A DNA stretch of 40,021 bases from an uncultured Porphyromonas sp. (GTDB taxonomy: Bacteria; Bacteroidota; Bacteroidia; Bacteroidales; Porphyromonadaceae): assembly GCF_915070105.1 (NCBI RefSeq), contig NZ_CAJZFJ010000010.1, forward strand, positions 1-40,021, in the 5' to 3' direction. Of this stretch, positions 15,972 to 23,947 are shown piece after piece. The position numbers were made by a program, and so were the translations under genes. Positions within the stretch are counted from its first letter, which is position 1. The number at the start of each line of letters is the position of its first letter. The notes beneath the pieces are model-generated. The model saw only the letters and a list, made by a program, of their open reading frames with translations, had not been told where the DNA came from and did no database searches.

Positions 15972-16628
15972 ATGCTACTCTTTGAGCTACTACTTACATT
16001 CCTGAAGGGGATACTCATCGGTATGCTGGTCTCAGCTCCTATGGGGCCTACTGGCCTTCTCTGCCTACGTGAGACGACACGAGCAGGGAGGAAACAAGGG
16101 ATGCTTGTGGGACTAGGAGCGACACTCAGTGACCTCGTCTATGGGCTCGTTGCCTATTGGGGTGTAGGGATTGTCCTCAATCTACTTGATCACTATAGTA
16201 GTTCCCTTCGTCTAGGGGGGAGCATATTCATCCTAGCCTTCTGTGTGATCCTGCTCACTCGTCGTGTCGCACCACGTGAGGATGACGAGCCCGTACAGAT
16301 CCATCCGCTGAAGTCGGTACATAGCGTTAAGAAGGTCTCTGGAGCCTTCCTACTGACGCTCTCCAACCCCTTCATCATCCTACTCTTCCTACCCCTGTAT
16401 ACCCGCCTAGAGTTCGTACGTGTAGTGAAGCTACAGTTCATCGAGTTCTTTGTCGCCATGGCTGGCATCGGTATCGGATGTATCCTCTGGTGGATTATCC
16501 TTACCTATGTGGTCAAGAAGCTCTCCCTACGCTTCGGTGTGCAGAGCCTAGAGTGGATCAATCGCCTAGTGGCCTTTGTCCTGATCGTGATCGCCGCTCT
16601 AGGGATCTACTCGGTAGCCTTTGAGTAG
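15972..16628 (+). CDS. LysE/RhtB-family exporter
   Basis: A 218-residue inner-membrane protein with about six hydrophobic segments. The family signature near the N-terminus, GMLVSAPMGPTGLLCLRETT, matches the LysE amino-acid exporter motif, and LTLSNPFIILLFLPLY (about 130) the second conserved Asn-Pro site. Members export basic or hydrophobic amino acids or related metabolites; the substrate cannot be told from sequence. The start ATG lies 8 bp after a -7 box, and a downstream start would cut the first helix, so the mRNA may be leaderless. First of three plus-strand genes. Confidence 0.85.
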   Translation: MLLFELLLTFLKGILIGMLVSAPMGPTGLLCLRETTRAGRKQGMLVGLGATLSDLVYGLVAYWGVGIVLNLLDHYSSSLRLGGSIFILAFCVILLTRRVAPREDDEPVQIHPLKSVHSVKKVSGAFLLTLSNPFIILLFLPLYTRLEFVRVVKLQFIEFFVAMAGIGIGCILWWIILTYVVKKLSLRFGVQSLEWINRLVAFVLIVIAALGIYSVAFE

Positions 16629-16685
16629 GAGCTACCCTCGTCTAGGGGATAGCTCTGCACCTCTCACCTATTTTTAGCAAAGAAT

Positions 16686-17330
16686 ATGAAGCAAGCAATC
16701 ATCCCCCGCATAGAGCGCCAGGGGCGTTCACTAGAGGCTCTCACTACCAGCCTCAGAGAGCAGGGGCAGGCGATCTATATCGACACCCTCAACTGGCCTC
16801 AGGACTTCCCCCATCGCCCCCTCGTAGCCGCCTACCTAGGCTATGACGAAGAGGCACTCTATGTCTGCTATGTCGTGGAGGGTGAGGATCTACGCACCCT
16901 ATCCCCAGGTGACGGACACTACGTACACGAGGATAGCTGTGTCGAGCTCTTCATGCAACGAGAGCGAGGCGAGGCCTATACCAACTTTGAGTTCAACGCT
17001 GCAGGCGTCTGCTATGCAGCACACCATACCACCCCTAGCGAGAGTACGCTACTGACCAGCGAGGAGTTCGCAGCCATAGAACGCTGGGGGAGTCACCTCG
17101 GACAGCACGGCATCGAGACGACAGGTCGCCATGCCTGGATGCTCACTGTCTCCCTGCCATGGTGGACAATGGGCTACACAGCAGGTCGTCCCGACCACTT
17201 CTTCGCCAATCTCTATAAGTGTGCAGACAAGACGGCTCATACACACTTCCTCAGCTGGGCTCCCATCGAAGAGGTTAAGCCCGCCTTCCACCGCCCGCAG
17301 TTCTTCGGGGAGCTCATCCTACAGCCCTAG
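16686..17330 (+). CDS. Carbohydrate-binding family 9-like protein
   Basis: A 214-residue protein with no signal peptide and a CBM9/DOMON-like beta-sandwich: LVAAYLGYDEEALYVCYVVEGED, then DSCVELFMQRERG (about 81), FEFNAAGVCYAA and a C-terminal FANLYKCADKTAHTHFLSWAP plus HRPQFFGELIL. Such family 9-like proteins are common in Bacteroidetes, often beside outer-membrane proteins. True sugar binding is unproven. It lies 57 bp after the LysE gene and only 6 bp before the outer-membrane protein gene, so coupling with the latter is likely. Confidence 0.75.
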   Translation: MKQAIIPRIERQGRSLEALTTSLREQGQAIYIDTLNWPQDFPHRPLVAAYLGYDEEALYVCYVVEGEDLRTLSPGDGHYVHEDSCVELFMQRERGEAYTNFEFNAAGVCYAAHHTTPSESTLLTSEEFAAIERWGSHLGQHGIETTGRHAWMLTVSLPWWTMGYTAGRPDHFFANLYKCADKTAHTHFLSWAPIEEVKPAFHRPQFFGELILQP

Positions 17331-17336
17331 TTCATT

Positions 17337-18791
17337 ATGTCCTACTTCGTCCGCACCCTCGGGACGACAGTCCTCTTGACCCTAACCACGCTCACGATGG
17401 CTCATGCACAGAGCCCTAGCGAGGAAGAGGTCGCACAGCGAGATAGCCTAGCGAGACAGCAGGAGGCCTTCATCCAGTCTCAGTTCACACAGAAGAGCTA
17501 CGGGATCAAGGAGATCGACCGCCTCTTCAGACACGAGCCCCCCTACCCATACAATCAGGATCGGGGCTATGAATTCTTACGAGCCTTCGCCAATAGTCAG
17601 GCACGTAGCCACGAGACCTCTGGAGGCAAGCCCTCCACGATGAAACGTATTATCCAATGGGCAACGGGTACTAACATCAACCTAGGGAAGTGGCAGATAG
17701 GTGTGGATGGGATCCTAGACCTCATCCCAGAGCGCAATCGGGTAGACGGGCAGTGGCTCGGCTATGAACTACAGTTCGTCCGTTGGCTCGGAGAAGGCAG
17801 GAGCATCCGCCTGCGCACCTCCAATAACTACACCCTATGCTCCCGCCAGTGGTTCTCGGAGAATCATCTAATGCTCTACTACGCTCCTCGGCAGGATGGT
17901 CTCCTCGTCCTCTCAGGTGGGCGCACCTCGAGGGAGACAACCCACCTAACGCCAGAGGAGATCTACCGAGGTTACTACGGAGTGCTCCCCGGGACCAACA
18001 GCCCCGTGCGTGACTATGAGAAGATCTTCGTCACCCTACGTAATAGGATCAACCTAGGGACAGGACTTGACCTCTCGACAAGTCTCATCTTCGAGGATAG
18101 GAAGAGTCAAGTCACACCAGCCCTCACCCACCACAGAGTATTGGTAGCAGAGGGGCAACTCCTCTGGGCTCCTACCTTCCTCAATCCCTCCGTCACCACG
18201 ACCCCAATCCCCGTAGGCTTCCGTAAGGAACTTGGGTTAATCTATCGTCAGGCTCTTCGCCCACAGGGTATCGATCAGAGTACAATCCCCTATAGTGAGT
18301 ATAGCATGGTCGAGGGCTTCGTACGTGGATGTATCCCTATGAGGGTAGGCAGTAGGCTGGACTTCAAGGTCTCAGTGGGGGGCTACCTCAGCCATGGGCT
18401 AAGGACACAGAGCGACGAGAAGTACTTCGCACACCTCTCTCTAGCTAATCGTACCCCCCTCCGTCAGGCTTGGGCTACTATGCCCCTTGACTACACGGGT
18501 GGCGAGGGATGGACGACACAGGAGGTAAACTACCTGAGTGGCCGCTTCCTGCTCTCTCGCAGTAGGGCCTTTGGCGAATTTCTCAAGATGGATGATGCCC
18601 TACACCTAAAGAACCTCATCGGCCTAGATGGGCGAGCCTATACCGAGGCTGGATACTCGATCGGATGGGGAGAACTCGCTCGACTGGGGCTCTTCGCGGG
18701 CTACGACCACCAGAGCTCACATGCACGGGTAGCTCTACGACTCAGCTTACCGATACTAAGCCTTACCTCCTCCTGGAGTGAGCGTAGATAG
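17337..18791 (+). CDS. Outer-membrane beta-barrel protein, DUF5686-like C-terminus
   Basis: A 484-residue exported protein: signal peptide 1-24 (ends MAHAQS), a charged helical region to about 60, then alternating beta-strand segments to the C-terminus. The end (HLKNLIGLDGRAYTEAGYSI, LGLFAGYDHQ, ARVALRLSLPIL) resembles the barrel ending of DUF5686 proteins, but the usual N-terminal carboxypeptidase-like domain of that family is missing. An outer-membrane location is inferred; function unknown. Six bp after the CBM9-like gene and last of its operon. Confidence 0.6.
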   Translation: MSYFVRTLGTTVLLTLTTLTMAHAQSPSEEEVAQRDSLARQQEAFIQSQFTQKSYGIKEIDRLFRHEPPYPYNQDRGYEFLRAFANSQARSHETSGGKPSTMKRIIQWATGTNINLGKWQIGVDGILDLIPERNRVDGQWLGYELQFVRWLGEGRSIRLRTSNNYTLCSRQWFSENHLMLYYAPRQDGLLVLSGGRTSRETTHLTPEEIYRGYYGVLPGTNSPVRDYEKIFVTLRNRINLGTGLDLSTSLIFEDRKSQVTPALTHHRVLVAEGQLLWAPTFLNPSVTTTPIPVGFRKELGLIYRQALRPQGIDQSTIPYSEYSMVEGFVRGCIPMRVGSRLDFKVSVGGYLSHGLRTQSDEKYFAHLSLANRTPLRQAWATMPLDYTGGEGWTTQEVNYLSGRFLLSRSRAFGEFLKMDDALHLKNLIGLDGRAYTEAGYSIGWGELARLGLFAGYDHQSSHARVALRLSLPILSLTSSWSERR

Positions 18792-18831
18792 CAAAGGACT
18801 AGGCTAGCATCCGACACCTACATCATACAGA

Positions 18832-18847
18832 AGCCCCCTAGGGGGCT
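18832..18847. terminator. Palindromic terminator
   Basis: A perfect 16-bp palindrome AGCCCCCTAGGGGGCT, 40 bp after the preceding stop codon. No long T-run follows, so its efficiency is uncertain. Confidence 0.55.
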
Positions 18848-19011
18848 CACTATATCATGATCCCACGAAGTGTGTTCCTACTAGATACACCGAGGGATTT
18901 CCCTTATAGCAAGGGAGCTAACAAAGGGGCAAGCAGTGAAGTCTTTGAGGGGTAAGGAGGGATGGGAAGGAAAGAATTTGAGCAAGATGATACGAGTTAC
19001 GAAAAGTTTGT

Positions 19012-19019
19012 TACCTTTG
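19012..19019 (+). promoter_or_regulatory. -7 box of ABC transporter-GntR operon
   Basis: TACCTTTG, an exact TAnnTTTG match, 2 bp upstream of the perfect palindrome at 19022-19043. Confidence 0.6.
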
Positions 19020-19021
19020 CA

Positions 19022-19043
19022 GTGTGTCATATTTATGACACAC
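19022..19043 (+). promoter_or_regulatory. Perfect 22-bp palindromic operator
   Basis: Two 10-bp arms GTGTGTCATA and TATGACACAC flank a central TT. It starts 2 bp after the -7 box and would cover the transcription start. The operon's last gene encodes a YtrA-type GntR regulator, a family that binds palindromic sites in its own promoter, so this is the likely autoregulatory operator. Confidence 0.8.
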
Positions 19044-19071
19044 AGAATAGACATCACCCACATTACAAGCT

Positions 19072-19917
19072 ATGATCACTGTAAAGCAACTATCATTCGG
19101 CTATACCCGTCGTCGTAACATCTTCGACAGCCTAAGCCTCGAGCTACCCAAAGGAAGCATCGTCGGCCTACTAGGGCGCAATGGCGAGGGGAAGACTACC
19201 CTACTCAAGCTCCTCTATGGACAGCTCCTACGCCGTCAGGGAGAGCTCAAGGTACTAGATGCAGACCCTAAGCACCGAGCTGTCTCCTTCCTCCAGCAGG
19301 TGTATCTGCTACCAGAGGAGTTTCAGGTACCCCCGATCTCGATCCGAAGCTTCTTCGACATATCTGCCCCTTTCTACCCAAACTACGATGAAGCGGTAGC
19401 TAAGGAGCTGATAGATACCTTCGGGCTACAGTGGGATATGAACCTCAAGAAGATCTCACAAGGGCAGAAGAAGAAGGCTCTCATCGCCTTTGCCCTATCC
19501 CTGCGTGTGCCCCTGCTCCTACTCGATGAGCCTACCAACGGCCTAGACATCCCATCCAAGGGTGAGTTCCGCCGTACCGTAGCCCGCTACACCACGGAAG
19601 AGCAGACGATCATCATCAGCACGCACCAAGTGAGAGACCTAGAGCAGCTAATCGACCGTATACTCATCATGGAGCGAGGATCTATCTTCTGCAATGCCAC
19701 TGTAGCAGATATCACAGAGCGACTAAGCTTCAGACTAATCACTCCCGAGCTAGCAGACAAGGCTCTCTATAGTGAGCCCTCAGCAGTAGGTACTGTAGGC
19801 ATCCTACCAAGTGATGGGAGCGAAGAGTCTGAGAGCAACTACAGCATGGAGCTCTTCTTTAATGCCGTTATCTCCGAGCGTGATCGCATCCTACAGGCTC
19901 TCTCTGAGAAGCACTAA
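19072..19917 (+). CDS. ABC transporter ATP-binding protein
   Basis: A 281-residue nucleotide-binding subunit. Walker A GRNGEGKTT (about 35), a Q-loop region SFLQQVYLLPEE, signature ISQGQKKK (about 129), Walker B VPLLLLDEPTNGLD, and the switch His in IISTHQVRDLEQL are intact. The signature Ser-Gln-Gly form and the short C-terminal extension (about 215-281) resemble YtrB-type exporters of drug or peptide resistance. It is 46 bp before the permease gene, in an ATPase-permease-regulator operon. Substrate unknown. Confidence 0.92.
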   Translation: MITVKQLSFGYTRRRNIFDSLSLELPKGSIVGLLGRNGEGKTTLLKLLYGQLLRRQGELKVLDADPKHRAVSFLQQVYLLPEEFQVPPISIRSFFDISAPFYPNYDEAVAKELIDTFGLQWDMNLKKISQGQKKKALIAFALSLRVPLLLLDEPTNGLDIPSKGEFRRTVARYTTEEQTIIISTHQVRDLEQLIDRILIMERGSIFCNATVADITERLSFRLITPELADKALYSEPSAVGTVGILPSDGSEESESNYSMELFFNAVISERDRILQALSEKH

Positions 19918-19963
19918 TCACTGACTCCGCCCTACCTCACACCCAAACAACAATAGAACGACA

Positions 19964-20776
19964 ATGAATACCTCTAGTCTCCATACATCATCCCTTGGTC
20001 GTATTGTCCTACTCACCAAGGCTAGCCTGACGGGCTCACTCAGATCCTTCCTGATCTTTCAGCTCGTCATGGCTATTGTCTTCATCGCAGCCCCTCTCCT
20101 CATCAACTTGATCGGCTCGGGGTTCAACCTAGAGTTCGCCTATAGAAAGCTCGCCGAGTCCTTCCTCGATGGGACTCTCCTCCTCTCCTATGCTCTCGCC
20201 ACCTGGATATACTGCCTGATCTGGATCTGCCAGCTCGTGCATACCTCTAATCCCTCAGCCTTCACGCAGATACCGGCCTCTGTCGGGGAGAAGATAGCTA
20301 CGATGGCTCTAGCGACGCTTGGATACCTATTCATCACCCTGATGTCCATAACGATCATCGCACTAATCTTTAGCTGGATAGCGCCCGATGACGTAGTTAA
20401 GAATGAGCACTTCTTATGGGAGGTAGGAAGGGAGCTCAGAGGAGGGATTGGCCATCTAAGCACAGCCAATCAGATCGCACTACTCTCCTCGACTATCTTT
20501 GCTATTGTGATGCCCGTCCTCTGCATGCTCTACTTCCGACGCCCACTCTTCGGATTCTGCGCCATTGGGCTCATCATAATCCTTGTTATTGGGATAAGCA
20601 CCTCCCAGACAGTCAGGATATTCAGTAACGCAAGCTTCTATAACGATAGTGAAATAGAACAGCTACAAAGGGAGCTGGAGTTCGTACGCAACGTCTATAG
20701 TAGCGTCATGTTTGTCGTCAATGCTGCTATAGCCTACGGCATCTACTATAGGCTCAAGACAATCCAAATTAAGTAA
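19964..20776 (+). CDS. ABC transporter permease
   Basis: A 270-residue membrane protein with about six hydrophobic segments (near 27-47, 68-90, 112-138, 170-188, 196-212, 245-262). No periplasmic-binding or conserved import loop is visible, in keeping with an ABC-2-type export permease. It presumably pairs with the ATPase encoded 46 bp upstream; the regulator gene follows after 6 bp. Confidence 0.8.
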   Translation: MNTSSLHTSSLGRIVLLTKASLTGSLRSFLIFQLVMAIVFIAAPLLINLIGSGFNLEFAYRKLAESFLDGTLLLSYALATWIYCLIWICQLVHTSNPSAFTQIPASVGEKIATMALATLGYLFITLMSITIIALIFSWIAPDDVVKNEHFLWEVGRELRGGIGHLSTANQIALLSSTIFAIVMPVLCMLYFRRPLFGFCAIGLIIILVIGISTSQTVRIFSNASFYNDSEIEQLQRELEFVRNVYSSVMFVVNAAIAYGIYYRLKTIQIK

Positions 20777-20782
20777 GATGAC

Positions 20783-21127
20783 ATGGCTTATCTCAACGTG
20801 GGCTTCACCCACATCATCGACTATATTACCGAGGGCATCCTCTCGGGTAAGTATCAGGAAGAGGGACGTATCCCCTCCGTACGAGACCTAGCCGTGCTGA
20901 TGCAGGTGGCCCCGAACACGGTCGTACATGCCTATGACAAGCTCTCGGCACGTGAGCTCATCTATACCCAACGTGGGTTAGGCTTCTTCGTCTCGACAGG
21001 GGCACTGGAGCGTGTACGCTCACAGCGTAGGGCACTCTTCCTCGATGAGACCATCCCTCAGATACGTAGGGAGGCCAAGCTGATTGGCATCACCGGCGAG
21101 GAGCTACGAGAGGCCCTTGACCTCTAG
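20783..21127 (+). CDS. GntR-family regulator, YtrA subfamily
   Basis: A 114-residue protein with an N-terminal winged helix (about 10-75: EEGRIPSVRDLAVLMQVAPNT, then VVHAYDKLSARELI and a wing YTQRGLGFFVS) and a short helical tail, the size typical of YtrA-type GntR repressors that control adjacent ABC transporters in response to cell-wall-active compounds. It is the last gene of the operon rather than the first, as in B. subtilis ytr. The palindrome at 19022-19043 is its probable operator. Confidence 0.9.
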   Translation: MAYLNVGFTHIIDYITEGILSGKYQEEGRIPSVRDLAVLMQVAPNTVVHAYDKLSARELIYTQRGLGFFVSTGALERVRSQRRALFLDETIPQIRREAKLIGITGEELREALDL

Positions 21128-21149
21128 CTCCTAGCTAGCACACCATATA

Positions 21150-21203
21150 CAGAGAGCGAACACCCCCCATAGGATCATACCTGTGGGGGGTGTTCGCTCT
21201 CTG
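21150..21203 (+). terminator. Terminator after the GntR gene
   Basis: A perfect 20-bp stem (21150-21169 with 21184-21203) around a 14-nt loop, 22 bp after the regulator stop codon. Confidence 0.8.
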
Positions 21204-21312
21204 TTCGTATGTAAGTCCCCAGAGAAATAAGGTCATCCAATACTGCTCCTAAGGGGAGTCCCCATAGTTAGGTATTTTCTATTGCTACCTCCTATTGGCT
21301 AGTTTCTTATGG

Positions 21313-21320
21313 TACCTTTG
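21313..21320 (+). promoter_or_regulatory. -7 box of LRR lipoprotein gene
   Basis: TACCTTTG, 71 bp before the ATG. The leader includes a run of eight T (21377-21384) just ahead of the start. Confidence 0.5.
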
Positions 21321-21391
21321 TGTGCCCTACCATGAGATAGGGCTAGTAGTAACATTTATTCTACACAACCCATAAGTTTTTTTTGATAGGT

Positions 21392-23233
21392 ATGAGACAC
21401 CTTACTCGTCTGATCTTCCCTGTGGTAGCACTGCTCGCTGTGACATCATCCTGCAAGAGCACTGACAACCCACTTCCTCCTACCCCTCCCGCTCCTCAGC
21501 CCCCCAAGCTCCAGTTGACTCTCCCTGAATCGACAGACGAGATCGCCCCCAGCGAATACGCCGTCCTCATGGACTTCGCTACACGCAATGGCCTAGAGGC
21601 TCAATTCAAGGCAAAGAAGCCCAGCGAATGGGATCTCTCTGCCCTAGCCTTCGACTTCGTCAAGGGCTCGGACAGCAAGTACCACATCACGAAGATCCTC
21701 AGTGGTTCCTCGGGCTACACCAGCGTCAAGAAGCTAAGTCTACTCGCCACAGAGAGCCTACCCGAGCTCCAGCGCATCGAGCTCATCGCCCCACTCCTTG
21801 AGGAGGTACAGCTACGCAACCTCCCCAAGCTCACCTACCTGAGTCTAAAGGGTACACAGAGCGACAAGAAGGCTCCCCTCACTAAGCTCACCTACGAAGC
21901 ACTCCCTCTACTAGACAGCGTGATCCTCCAGAGCTTCCCCTCGCTCAAGACAGCCAATGATGACAAGGCCCTCAAACTCCCTGCCCAAGGCTACGACCCC
22001 GATAAGGGAGGCATAGACCTCCTGCCTAAGATCGGCTATATCGAGCTCTCCGATCTACCCGCCGTGACCGAGCTCTATGTAGATCCTCTATACGCTACAG
22101 TCTCGAAGGGGCTTAGCCTATCGAAGCTCTCCAACCTAAGCTACCTCCTCATCTCGGGGGCTAAGCTGAGCTCCATGACCTTCGATGGCAAGGACTACCC
22201 TCTACTGGAGACCCTCACGATCAAGAAGCCCCAAGTAGGTTCAGCCACAGCGCTCAAGCTCACGAACTTCCCCAAGCTCCACGAGGTACTCATCCAGTCC
22301 TCTAGCGAAGTGACCACAGCCACCGTCAGCTCTTCGCCCGAGCTCACCAAGCTAGACATCGGGGGCGGGAAGCTCACTAGCCTTAGCCTCGCAGAGCTAC
22401 CCAAGCTACAGACCCTACGACTAGCAGGCAACGAGCTCAAGAACCTTGACCTCAGCTCCCTCTCCACACTGAGGACGGTAGACCTCTCACATAACCTCTT
22501 CGCCTCCCTCGCCGACATGAAGCTCCCAAACACGATCACGAGCCTAGTGATCAGTGGTAATGAAGCCATTACCGAGGCTAATCTCGCTCCCTATCGTGAC
22601 CTCGAGACCTTCGTATGCTTCGGCCTCAAGAAGGGTAAGACTGCCCAAGACCACAACCAGCGGGGTAGCCTCGCCGTCATCAACATCAACGGCCTAGCGA
22701 AGCTTCAGATGCTCCGTGTACCGAACAACCAGCTTAGCTCCATCTTTGAGCTCGGCTACGAATACCCCGCACTCGAGACCCTAGAGATCGACCACAACTC
22801 CCTCTCTCCCGAGGCTCACGTCAAGACCTATCTCGTCGTAGGGCGAGGAAAGAGCAAGAAGATCACCCTCACCAAGGACACCTTCGAGGGTCAAGCTCCC
22901 TATGCCGTCACCGTACGTAAGGATGGTACCGTAGACCTCACGGGTATTCACAAGGTACTCACCTCCTCGGATAGCCCATTCGGGCTCAGTGGCTCAGGTG
23001 AGGTCATCGGTATCCTCATCATAGAGTCCCAAAGATTCCCCTCCTTGGCAGGGCAAGAGGCCAATACCAGCAATGCCCGCCTCTTCCTAGGCGAAGATCC
23101 TGACTACGGCAATGGTCTCTGGCAGATCAGGAACAAGGGGAAGTATGCCGTGCGTATCCACCTCGAGCAACTGAACTCCCTCGCTCCTCTCTTCCCTAAG
23201 GCTCTGGAGAGTGCCCCCATTGAAATCAAGTAG
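21392..23233 (+). CDS. Leucine-rich-repeat lipoprotein
   Basis: A 613-residue surface or periplasmic lipoprotein: signal peptide with lipobox AVTSSC, Cys21 after the ATG at 21392, followed by a Pro-rich spacer (PLPPTPPAPQPP). Residues about 90-480 hold irregular leucine-rich repeats such as LTKLDIGGGKLTSLSL, LQTLRLAGNELKNLDL and LRTVDLSHNLFASL. A distinct beta-rich C-terminal region follows (about 480-613). LRR lipoproteins of this kind often mediate adhesion in oral Bacteroidetes (compare BspA), though these repeats are not BspA-identical. The open frame extends to a TTG at 21383, but the ATG is preferred. Single-gene unit with its own -7 box and terminator. Confidence 0.85.
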   Translation: MRHLTRLIFPVVALLAVTSSCKSTDNPLPPTPPAPQPPKLQLTLPESTDEIAPSEYAVLMDFATRNGLEAQFKAKKPSEWDLSALAFDFVKGSDSKYHITKILSGSSGYTSVKKLSLLATESLPELQRIELIAPLLEEVQLRNLPKLTYLSLKGTQSDKKAPLTKLTYEALPLLDSVILQSFPSLKTANDDKALKLPAQGYDPDKGGIDLLPKIGYIELSDLPAVTELYVDPLYATVSKGLSLSKLSNLSYLLISGAKLSSMTFDGKDYPLLETLTIKKPQVGSATALKLTNFPKLHEVLIQSSSEVTTATVSSSPELTKLDIGGGKLTSLSLAELPKLQTLRLAGNELKNLDLSSLSTLRTVDLSHNLFASLADMKLPNTITSLVISGNEAITEANLAPYRDLETFVCFGLKKGKTAQDHNQRGSLAVININGLAKLQMLRVPNNQLSSIFELGYEYPALETLEIDHNSLSPEAHVKTYLVVGRGKSKKITLTKDTFEGQAPYAVTVRKDGTVDLTGIHKVLTSSDSPFGLSGSGEVIGILIIESQRFPSLAGQEANTSNARLFLGEDPDYGNGLWQIRNKGKYAVRIHLEQLNSLAPLFPKALESAPIEIK

Positions 23234-23293
23234 CCCACCCTCCCCTCGGAGGTAAAGCGACCACCCCTACCCCGCTCATTACACAGCGGGAGG

Positions 23294-23332
23294 GACACAC
23301 GCCCTCAGCTCTAGTAGCTGAGGGCGTGTGTC
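23294..23332 (+). terminator. Terminator after LRR lipoprotein
   Basis: A perfect 17-bp stem (23294-23310 with 23316-23332, loop CTAGT) followed by GCTTTT, 60 bp after the stop codon. Confidence 0.85.
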
Positions 23333-23567
23333 GCTTTTGCCCAAGTTCCTACCCGCCCTCTGCACCTGCTCATATCCCCTTTCCTGCCAACCCATTCCGC
23401 AAGCTATACCTCCTCCCCTTACAGTTCCCTCACCTCTACAAGGAGAGATGGGAAAGAGAGCCCATAGAGGAGATACCCGAGCCATCAGGGTGGATACGAA
23501 GACGAGGAGAAACACATGACATCACTAGAGATCGATAGCGTTGCACTCAAGGGACATAGATTCAAGG

Positions 23568-23872
23568 TAGAGGCATCTGTCCGAAGAGTAAACTTACCGA
23601 GCATACACCTCCTACCTACGAGGGCAAAAGTATACACGTGTGTATACAACAGTATACAAGCGTGTACACTCTTGTGTACACGTGTGTACACAACCTCGCT
23701 CTAGGTATGTCTGCTGGAGGGCTCTCTAAGAGGAAGAATTCTCGGAGCTAATGCCTAGGTACACCAGTGATTAGCGAAGGGTGCTCTCGGATATAAAGTA
23801 GCATCCTAGGAGAGCCCAAGCGGAGGCATAGAGTCGGGTGTACTCAAAGCGATCATGCTTCAGCCCTAAAAC
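23568..23872 (+). repeat. Dispersed repeat element, copy 3
   Basis: Left arm 23568-23629 (ends ACCTACGAGGGCAAAA). Array 23630-23695: GTATACACGTG, TGTATACAACA, GTATACAAGCG, TGTACACTCTT, GTGTACACGTG, TGTACACAACC. Right arm TCGCTCTAGGTATGTC, AGGGCTCTC, CTCGGAGCTAATGC, ending near CATGCTTCAGCCCT. Before it, 23337-23440 is C/T rich. The array ends 213 bp before the symporter -7 box. This is the only copy lying between codirectional genes. Confidence 0.87.
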
Positions 23873-23907
23873 ACAAGAAGGGTACTAGGGGCAAGGCGGA
23901 ATATTTG

Positions 23908-23915
23908 TACTTTTG
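23908..23915 (+). promoter_or_regulatory. -7 box of symporter-TonB receptor operon
   Basis: TACTTTTG. Its last base coincides with a possible GTG start at 23915, which makes that start impossible if this promoter is used and favours ATG 23948. Confidence 0.5.
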
Positions 23916-23947
23916 TGACGCTAACAGAAATAAGTAATCTCAAGGTA

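Noticed and set aside
18881..19118. Sixty-codon frames on both strands ahead of the ABC ATPase
   Set aside because: They cover the promoter and operator and have low-complexity, non-homologous products.
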